Source of the DNA: Burkholderiales bacterium PBB2
GTDB taxonomy: Bacteria > Pseudomonadota > Gammaproteobacteria > Burkholderiales > Burkholderiaceae_C
Assembly (NCBI GenBank): GCA_002255955.1
Contig: NKIM01000001.1
Span: 62,001 to 126,000, forward strand
Direction: 5' to 3'
Length of the DNA stretch: 64,000 nt
Of this stretch, positions 58,655 through 64,000 are shown piece by piece. The stretch's first letter is position 1. Every line of letters begins with the position of its first letter. A model generated the notes under the pieces. The model did not search any database, was not told where the DNA came from, and worked only from the letters and a program-made list of their open reading frames with translations. The translations under genes were made by a program, and so were the position numbers.

Positions 58655-59089
58655 TCATTCCACGCGTTGCCAGACCTGGGTGCGGTAGAAGAAAGCGATG
58701 TAACCACGCATCTCCATCTTCTTGCCACCATCAATCGGTGTCAGGCGCGCCTTGTAGGTCTTGCCGCTGTTGGGGTCCAGGATTTCGCCACCGGTCCAGT
58801 GCTCTTTGTCGCTGGCGTCTTGCTTGACGTTGCGCAGGATGGTCAGGCCGAGCACCGGCTTGTCCTTGCGGTCGTCGGCGCATTTCTCGCACTTGGCGTC
58901 TTGCTTGGCCGGATCGAAGACTTTTTCGATGGTGCCAGTCAGCACACCACCGCTTTCGGTGATGCGGACCAGGGACTTCTCGGTCTTGCCGTCGTCGTCG
59001 ATGGTCTTCCACAGGCCCACCGGGGTGGTCTGGGCCGAGGCCATTGCGGCAACAAGGCTGAGTACGGCAGCAGCGAACACGTTCTTCAT
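58655..59089 (-). CDS. DUF2147 periplasmic protein
   Basis: 144 residues. A signal peptide (MKNVFAAAVLSLVAAMASA) is followed by a DUF2147 domain: VGLWKTIDDDGKTEKSLVRI, then a pair of close cysteines in AKCEKCADDR and GKTYKARLTPIDGGKKMEMR. A small lipocalin-like beta-barrel is expected. Its function is not established. It sits between the acyl-CoA dehydrogenase and FadN-like genes, a frequent place for DUF2147 in related bacteria as far as I recall. Confidence 0.88.
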   Translation of the reverse strand: MKNVFAAAVLSLVAAMASAQTTPVGLWKTIDDDGKTEKSLVRITESGGVLTGTIEKVFDPAKQDAKCEKCADDRKDKPVLGLTILRNVKQDASDKEHWTGGEILDPNSGKTYKARLTPIDGGKKMEMRGYIAFFYRTQVWQRVE

Positions 59090-59161
59090 GGCGTCTCCTG
59101 GTTTCGTGTGAAAAGCCCGGCTCTGGCGGCCGGGCTGGGGCGAAGCTTGAACGGCGGGGGC

Positions 59162-60952
59162 TTAGAACAGCGCCTCGTCCATTTCCATCAGCGGCTGCAG
59201 ACCGGCACGGGCGGTGCGGATCAGGGTGGCCGTTTCCGGCAGCAGCTTCGCAAAATAGAAGCGGGCTGTCGAGAGCTTGGCGGTGTAGAACTTGTCGCCG
59301 CTCGCTTGCTTCTCCAGCGCCACCTTGGCCATGCGGGCCCAGAAGTAGGCGAAGGTCAGGTGACCGACGACGCGCAGGTAGTCGACCGCTGCCGCGCCCA
59401 CTTCATCGGGGTTCTGGAAGGCCTTCATGCCGATCTCGGTGGTGAGCTTGGTGACCTTGTCGCCCAGGTCGGCCAGCGGGTTGATGAACTCCTGCATGGC
59501 CTCGTTGGTGCCCTCTTCCTCGACGAAAGCAGCGATCTTCTTGCCGAACTTCTTCAGCTTGGCGCCGTTGTCGCCGAGGATCTTGCGGCCCAACAGGTCC
59601 AGCGACTGGATGGTGTTGGTGCCTTCGTAGATCATGTTGATGCGCGCGTCGCGCACGAACTGCTCCATGCCCCATTCGTGGATGAAACCATGGCCGCCGA
59701 AGACCTGCATGCAATGCGAGGTGGCGATCCAGCCGTTGTCGGTGATGAAGGCCTTGATGATGGGCGTCAGCAGCGCGACTTCGTCGTCGGCGGCCTTGCG
59801 CTCGTCTTCATCATCGCTGGCCAGCGCCTTGTCCAGGGTCATGGCCACATAGGTCGACAGGGCCCGGCCACCTTCGGCGTAGGCGCGCGCGGTCAGCAGC
59901 ATCTTGCGCACATCGGGGTGGACGATGATCGGATCGGCCGCCTTCTCGGGCGCCTTGGGGCCGGAGAGCGCGCGCATCTGGATGCGGTCCTTGGCGTAGG
60001 CGGCGGCGTTCTGGTAGGCCACTTCGGTCAGGCCCAGGGACTGGTTGCCCACGCCCAGGCGGGCGGCGTTCATCATCACGAACATGGCGGCCAGACCCTT
60101 GTTCGGCTGGCCGACCAGGGTGCCGACCGCGTCTTCCAGCACCATCTGGCAGGTCGAGTTGGCATGGATGCCCATCTTGTGCTCGAGGCCGGCGCAGAAG
60201 ATGCCGTTGCGTGCACCCAGGCTGCCATCGGCATTGACCAGGAACTTGGGCACCACGAAGAGCGAGATGCCCTTGGAACCTTCGGGTGCGTCCGGCAGGC
60301 GGGCCAGCACCAAGTGGATGATGTTCTCCACCATATTGTGTTCACCGGCCGAGATGAAGATCTTGGCGCCGGTGATCTTGTAGGTGCCATCGGCTTGCGG
60401 CACGGCCTTGGTGCGCAGCATGCCCAGGTCAGTACCGCAATGGGGCTCGGTCAGGCACATGGTGCCGGTCCACTCGCCGCTGGTCAGCTTGGGCAGGTAG
60501 GTGGCTTGCTGCTCGGGCGTGCCGTGGGCATGCAGGCACTCGTAGGCGCCATGGCTCAGGCCCGGGTACATGGTCCAGGCTTGGTTGGCCGAGTTCATCA
60601 TCTCGTAGAAGCTCTGGTTGACCACCAGAGGCAGGCCTTGCCCGCCGTACTCGGGGTCGCAGCCCAGGGCCGGCCAGCCGCCTTCCACATACTTGGCATA
60701 GGCTTCCTTGAAGCCCTTGGGCGGCGTGACCTCGTGCGTGGTCTTGTCCAGGGCGCAACCTTCGGCATCGCCGCTCAGGTTCAGAGGCGCCAGCACCTCG
60801 GCCGCAAACTTGCCGCCTTCTTCCAGCACGGCATTGATGGTGTCGGCATCGATGTCAGCGTGCTTGGGGCACTGCTTGAGCTCGTCGACGATGTTCAGCA
60901 CTTCGTGCATCACAAACTGCATGTCGCGCAGCGGCGGGTTGTACTGGGGCAT
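59162..60952 (-). CDS. Acyl-CoA dehydrogenase, long (FadE/DmdC-like) form
   Basis: 596 residues. The long acyl-CoA dehydrogenase type with an extra C-terminal helical domain. MPQYNPPLRDMQFVMHEVL is its usual start. FAD-binding and core segments include MCLTEPHCGTDLG and ITGAKIFISAGEHNM; the catalytic base is expected in MIYEGTNTIQSLDLLGRK. It performs the first oxidation of fatty acyl-CoA. First enzyme gene of the cluster after the TetR gene, so likely under its control. Confidence 0.93.
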   Translation of the reverse strand: MPQYNPPLRDMQFVMHEVLNIVDELKQCPKHADIDADTINAVLEEGGKFAAEVLAPLNLSGDAEGCALDKTTHEVTPPKGFKEAYAKYVEGGWPALGCDPEYGGQGLPLVVNQSFYEMMNSANQAWTMYPGLSHGAYECLHAHGTPEQQATYLPKLTSGEWTGTMCLTEPHCGTDLGMLRTKAVPQADGTYKITGAKIFISAGEHNMVENIIHLVLARLPDAPEGSKGISLFVVPKFLVNADGSLGARNGIFCAGLEHKMGIHANSTCQMVLEDAVGTLVGQPNKGLAAMFVMMNAARLGVGNQSLGLTEVAYQNAAAYAKDRIQMRALSGPKAPEKAADPIIVHPDVRKMLLTARAYAEGGRALSTYVAMTLDKALASDDEDERKAADDEVALLTPIIKAFITDNGWIATSHCMQVFGGHGFIHEWGMEQFVRDARINMIYEGTNTIQSLDLLGRKILGDNGAKLKKFGKKIAAFVEEEGTNEAMQEFINPLADLGDKVTKLTTEIGMKAFQNPDEVGAAAVDYLRVVGHLTFAYFWARMAKVALEKQASGDKFYTAKLSTARFYFAKLLPETATLIRTARAGLQPLMEMDEALF

Positions 60953-60993
60953 GGTGTGCTCCTGGTTTCGAACGGAAAGGGAAATGAATCGGC

Positions 60994-61743
60994 TCAGCTT
61001 CGGCGGCTCTTGGCCGCCGACTTGGGAGGTGTGGATTTCGGGGCGTTCAGCGCAGCCTCGGCCTGCAGACCGGCCTCGGTGGCGTAGAACTGGATGGTTC
61101 GCTCAAAGCCCACGCCGGCACGGTCGAGCGCGCCAGGCTTGCGCATGAAACGAGCATCGTGGTGCAGGGACAGGATCAGGCCGTGCAGCTCGAAGAGGAT
61201 CTGCTCAACATCGGCATCGGCATGCAGATGCCCTTCCTGCTGCGCCAGCACGATGGCTTTGTGCAGGGCGGCATGCCAGGCCTTGACCATGGCCACGAGC
61301 GCATCGCGGACCGGGCCGGGCCGGTCGTCAAACTCGACCGCGCCGCTGATGTAGATGCAGCCCGAGTCGATTTCCACCGACACCCGGCGCACCCAGCGCT
61401 CGAACAGGGCGCGCAGGCGCGGCAGGCCGCGCGGCTCGCGGATGGCGGTGTAGAACACCTCTTCCTCGAACTTGGCGTGGTACTCCATCACCACGGCGAT
61501 CTGCAACTCTTCGCGCGAACCGAAATGGGCGAACACGCCCGATTTGCTCATCTTGGTCACATCGGCCAGCGCACCGATCGACAGGCCTTCCAGGCCCATG
61601 TGCGAGGCCAGGCCCAGGGCGGCCTCCAGGATCACTGCCCGGGTGTGCTGGCCTTTTTGCAGCGAACGCGCCACCCGCGCAGGCTTGACCACGGGCTCGG
61701 CGGCCGGGCCAGTGCTGGGGCGGGTGCTGGGGTTGAGTGACAC
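60994..61743 (-). CDS. TetR-family regulator of the beta-oxidation cluster
   Basis: 249 residues from a GTG at 61743, with AGGA nine bases upstream; the frame extends 15 codons further. The DNA-binding helix-turn-helix is in LSIGALADVTKMSKSGVFAH (about residues 56-75). The ligand domain is of the TetR C-terminal type. The C-terminus is Ala/Pro/Lys-rich. Adjacent fad genes suggest a repressor that responds to acyl-CoA. A palindrome in its own promoter supports autoregulation. Confidence 0.9.
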   Translation of the reverse strand: MSLNPSTRPSTGPAAEPVVKPARVARSLQKGQHTRAVILEAALGLASHMGLEGLSIGALADVTKMSKSGVFAHFGSREELQIAVVMEYHAKFEEEVFYTAIREPRGLPRLRALFERWVRRVSVEIDSGCIYISGAVEFDDRPGPVRDALVAMVKAWHAALHKAIVLAQQEGHLHADADVEQILFELHGLILSLHHDARFMRKPGALDRAGVGFERTIQFYATEAGLQAEAALNAPKSTPPKSAAKSRRS

Positions 61744-62118
61744 GGGTGAAATCCTGCTTGCCGGGGGAAGCCGCCTGCGCCAAAGCACGGGCTGGGCTGC
61801 ACATAATAAAACGAACGGTCGTTCTATTTTGCAGAAAGCAGGGCCATCAGGGCAAGGATTTGTGATGGATTTTTAGAGGCAGGCATCTAGCAAGAGCCCG
61901 GCCGCAGCCTCGGCGGATGCCCCGCGCCAGTCAAAGCCACACCCGACGCTCGCCCTGAAAAACCTCTCATTGGACGCGCCGCACGATGACAGGCACATGA
62001 CCGGTGGCGCAGCCCCCACATGCCGGGCTCGCTGCCGCCGAAACGCTGCGTCAGGCGCCGCGCAAGGCTTGAGTCCGGCACCGTTCTTGCAGTACGCTCC
62101 ACGCAGGAGGTCAGCCCC
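61744..62118. other. Divergent region between the TetR and HNH genes
   Basis: 375 bases without a supported gene. It holds the TetR operator (61813-61824) and a minus-strand -10-like TATTAT just downstream of it. The remainder (61850-62100) shows no clear promoter. The HNH ribosome site AGGAGG is at 62105-62110. Confidence 0.5.
61813..61824. promoter_or_regulatory. Operator palindrome of the TetR regulator
   Basis: GAACG-GT-CGTTC, a perfect dyad 70 bases upstream of the TetR start, next to a -10-like TATTAT. This is the kind of short palindrome TetR repressors use, placed to block their own promoter. Confidence 0.65.
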
Positions 62119-62676
62119 GTGGATGTGCTTCAACTGGATGTCTCTGGTCGGCCGCAGGCCTGGATCACCACGCGCGAAGCCGCGGTCATCTACGCCAGCG
62201 ATGGCATTGCCTGGACCCTGGGCCAGCCCTGCCAGGTGCTGCGCGGCGGTCTGCAGCGGCGCACCGGCCTGCAATCGCGCATCGAGGTCCACCCCATCAT
62301 TGCCGTGCGCGGCGCTGTGCCCAGCCGCGCCTGGCGTCAGGCGCCCGCCTTGACAAACAACAAGCTGTTCGTGCGCGACCGCTACACCTGTGCCTACTGC
62401 GGCCATCGCTTTCATCCCGACGACCTGACACGCGAGCACATCCAGCCCAGCTCGCGCGGCGGCCCGGACAGCTGGATGAACTGCATCACCGCCTGCCGCA
62501 GCTGCAACGGCCGCAAAGGCAGCCGCCTGCCCGAGGAGGCCCATATGAGCCTGCTCTACCTGCCCTATGTGCCCAATCTGCATGAAGACATGATCCTGCG
62601 CGGCCGCCGCATCCTGGCCGATCAGATGGACTTCTTGCTCGCCTGCGTGCCGCGCAGCAGCCGCTTGCACGGCTAA
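62119..62676 (+). CDS. HNH endonuclease
   Basis: 185 residues from a GTG at 62119 with a perfect AGGAGG eight bases upstream. The N-terminal half (VLQLDVSGRPQAWITTREAA and GLQRRTGLQSRI) is conserved in a group of proteobacterial HNH proteins. The C-terminal half has the HNH fold with two zinc CxxC pairs (CAYCGHRF and CRSCNGRKGS) and DDLTREHIQPSSRGG with the catalytic His. Such stand-alone proteins are widespread with unclear roles. There is no methylase or phage gene beside it. Confidence 0.9.
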   Translation: MDVLQLDVSGRPQAWITTREAAVIYASDGIAWTLGQPCQVLRGGLQRRTGLQSRIEVHPIIAVRGAVPSRAWRQAPALTNNKLFVRDRYTCAYCGHRFHPDDLTREHIQPSSRGGPDSWMNCITACRSCNGRKGSRLPEEAHMSLLYLPYVPNLHEDMILRGRRILADQMDFLLACVPRSSRLHG

Positions 62677-62829
62677 GCCACCATGCAGCCCTTGCAGCGA
62701 TGCACCGCAAGGGGCGCTGCTCGATACCCGCACGGCAGCAATGTCCAGCAACAGGCGCAAGCGTCAACGGTTGCACAATGGATCTCGTTGCAGCAGCACG
62801 CCTTGTGCCGCGTCTAGGAGAAACACCCC

Positions 62830-63324
62830 ATGAACAAGACCCTCATCACCGCCAGCCTCGTGGCCCTTGCCACCCTGAGCGCCTGCTCCACCACCAGCCC
62901 CGATGTCATCCAGCGCAATGAGGCGCAGCGCATGGCCGTGGTGCAAGACGCCACCGTGCTGAGCGTGCGCAACGTCACCGTGGACGGCTCGCAAAGCGGC
63001 GCCGGCGCCGTCACCGGCGGCGTGGTCGGCGCCGTGGCCGGCTCTTCGGTGGGCGGCCGCCGCGAAGGCCAGATCGTCGGCGTGCTGGGTGCCGTGGCCG
63101 GCGCGGTGATCGGCAATGCCATCGAGCGCAGCGCCACCCGCGAGGAAGCGATCGAAGTGCTGGTGCAGCTGCGCAACGGCGAGCGCCGCTCCATCATCCA
63201 GGCCAAGGGCAATGAGAACCTGAACCCGGGCGAGGCCGTGATCCTGACCACCACCGGTGGCAAGACCCGCGTGACCCGCGCACCGCAGATCACACCGGCG
63301 CCCGCCCACAACCACAACCCGTGA
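62830..63324 (+). CDS. Glycine-zipper outer-membrane lipoprotein (SlyB/Pcp-like)
   Basis: 164 residues from the ATG at 62830, with AGGAG about 10 bases upstream. The signal peptide ends in a lipobox (TLSAC, Cys19). Residues about 55-95 form a glycine-zipper two-helix region (GAGAVTGGVVGAVAGSS, GQIVGVLGAVAGAVIGNAI), as in SlyB/Pcp and 17-kDa antigens. A small beta domain and a His/Asn-rich end follow. Probably an outer-membrane lipoprotein that stabilises the envelope. A strong terminator follows. Confidence 0.9.
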   Translation: MNKTLITASLVALATLSACSTTSPDVIQRNEAQRMAVVQDATVLSVRNVTVDGSQSGAGAVTGGVVGAVAGSSVGGRREGQIVGVLGAVAGAVIGNAIERSATREEAIEVLVQLRNGERRSIIQAKGNENLNPGEAVILTTTGGKTRVTRAPQITPAPAHNHNP

Positions 63325-63660
63325 ACACCGGGGCCCAAGGCTCCGAAGACACACCGATGCAACCCGCCGCCGAGCCCCGTGCTCGCGGCGGGTTTTTTCA
63401 TGGGCCAACCTCCGCAACGGGCCACTCCTGGATCGCCAGAGCTAACCCGGTATTTCATGCCATCGGCGCAGAGATGCCTGTTGAAAAATGGCCATATCTC
63501 CCTTGCGCCGCCTTCGGGCAAGAGTGAGACTGCGTCTTGCCCCGCCGGCACTTGCCCGCCTCGCGGGCTGCTCCCAGAACTGATTGCCCCCACAGACACC
63601 GCCACCGACGCCTGCACCCCGCCCGCTCTCCTTTCTTCTTTTCTTCAGAGGACCCTGGAC
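63325..63660. other. Region between the glycine-zipper and CheY-like genes
   Basis: 336 bases: the terminator at 63361-63396, then 264 bases that should contain the promoter of the CheY-like gene. No clear promoter or gene is seen. A ribosome site AGAGGA lies about 10 bases before 63661. Confidence 0.5.
63361..63396 (+). terminator. Intrinsic terminator after the lipoprotein gene
   Basis: AACCCGCCG-C-CGAGC pairs with GCTCG-CGGCGGGTT around CCCGT, followed by TTTTTT. Confidence 0.9.
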
Positions 63661-64000
63661 ATGAGTAAAACCATTCTGGTCGTTGACGATTCCGGCAGCT
63701 TCCGCACCGTGGTCAAGCTGGCACTGATGAAGGCGGGGTATGCGGTGATCGAGGCGGTGGACGGGCAGGACGCCTGCGGCAAGCTCGAAGGCGACAAGAA
63801 AATCCATCTGATCGTCTGCGACGTCAACATGCCGAACATGGATGGCTTGACATTTCTCAAGCACGTGAAGACCTTGCCGGCTTACAAATTCACGCCGGTG
63901 ATCATGCTCACCACCGAGTCGCAGGAAGAGAAGAAAGCCGAGGGTCGCGCCGCTGGCGCCAAGGCCTGGATCACCAAGCCCTTCCAACCCTCGCAGCTGG
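63661..64000 (+). CDS. CheY-like response regulator receiver (cut by window end)
   Basis: 113 codons are visible from the ATG at 63661; the frame is open at the edge. A single receiver domain: the acidic pair Asp9-Asp10 (ILVVDDSGSF), phospho-acceptor Asp54 (LIVCDVNMPNMDG), the switch Thr in IMLTTESQ and the conserved Lys in WITKPF. The length so far is almost a full CheY-type receiver, so it is probably a stand-alone regulator of about 120 residues. CheY-like genes of this kind often open chemotaxis operons, which could lie beyond the edge. Confidence 0.9.
   Translation, partial: MSKTILVVDDSGSFRTVVKLALMKAGYAVIEAVDGQDACGKLEGDKKIHLIVCDVNMPNMDGLTFLKHVKTLPAYKFTPVIMLTTESQEEKKAEGRAAGAKAWITKPFQPSQL

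Noticed and set aside
63440-63480. Sigma-28-like promoter before the CheY-like gene (TAAC...GCCATCGG)
   Set aside because: The -10 does not match GCCGATAA and the spacing is only approximate, so it is too weak to report as a feature.

Overview
The window is high-GC, densely coded bacterial chromosome. Its gene content fits a betaproteobacterium of the order Burkholderiales, most likely the Roseateles/Paucibacter/Pelomonas/Mitsuaria group. The evidence is a complete dcw (division and cell wall) cluster in the usual order, a type A RNase P RNA, a GltIJKL-type amino-acid importer next to a HypT-like LysR regulator, a PEP-CTERM protein and a beta-oxidation cluster. The genus is inferred from gene content only. 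I see no phage, integrase, insertion sequence, CRISPR array, rRNA or tRNA; this looks like core chromosome.

Layout. 1-5.5 kb: the 3' part of an HDOD-domain gene runs off the left edge. Next come two divergently transcribed secreted metallopeptidases (M4 and M28), each with a C-terminal PPC domain, and a small membrane protein. 5.5-28.8 kb (minus strand): the dcw cluster reads mraZ-rsmH-ftsL-ftsI-ftsI'-murE-murF-mraY-murD-ftsW-murG-murC-ddlB-ftsQ-ftsA-ftsZ and ends at a strong terminator. A 7TM NarL-type sensor kinase and lpxC follow. mraZ has a well-formed promoter overlapping four MraZ-box-like repeats at exact 10-bp spacing. 29-34.9 kb: hybrid sensor kinase, alpha-carbonic anhydrase, Bcr/CflA-type MFS exporter and a Gfo/Idh/MocA oxidoreductase. 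35.1-35.5 kb: RNase P RNA on the minus strand. 35.6-43.7 kb: cysK, an FHA-domain membrane protein overlapping a secreted trypsin-like protease, a DUF3025 gene overlapping pyrC, a diguanylate cyclase and a DUF4394 lipoprotein. 43.7-48.2 kb: gltL-gltK-gltJ-gltI and a LysR regulator. 48.4-52.9 kb: PEP-CTERM protein, Atm1-type ABC exporter, YciA-like thioesterase and an FAD oxidoreductase. 52.9-61.8 kb (minus strand): fatty-acid beta-oxidation cluster (enoyl-CoA hydratase, DUF1569 lipoprotein, thiolase, DUF4442 hotdog protein, FadN-like bifunctional enzyme, DUF2147 protein, acyl-CoA dehydrogenase) with a TetR regulator that has a palindromic operator in its own promoter. 62.1-64 kb: HNH endonuclease, glycine-zipper lipoprotein, and a CheY-like receiver cut by the right edge.

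The most unusual points are: a tandem pair of ftsI genes, both with intact catalytic motifs; a roughly 110-residue Ala/Glu/Pro-rich insertion in MurD; a 152-bp insertion between ftsW and murG that carries three perfect hairpins and is bounded by a copy of the ftsW tail; a GC-poor patch inside rsmH; an out-of-frame gene overlap through a CAG/CAA repeat; and a compensated base-pair change in the P4 helix of RNase P RNA.
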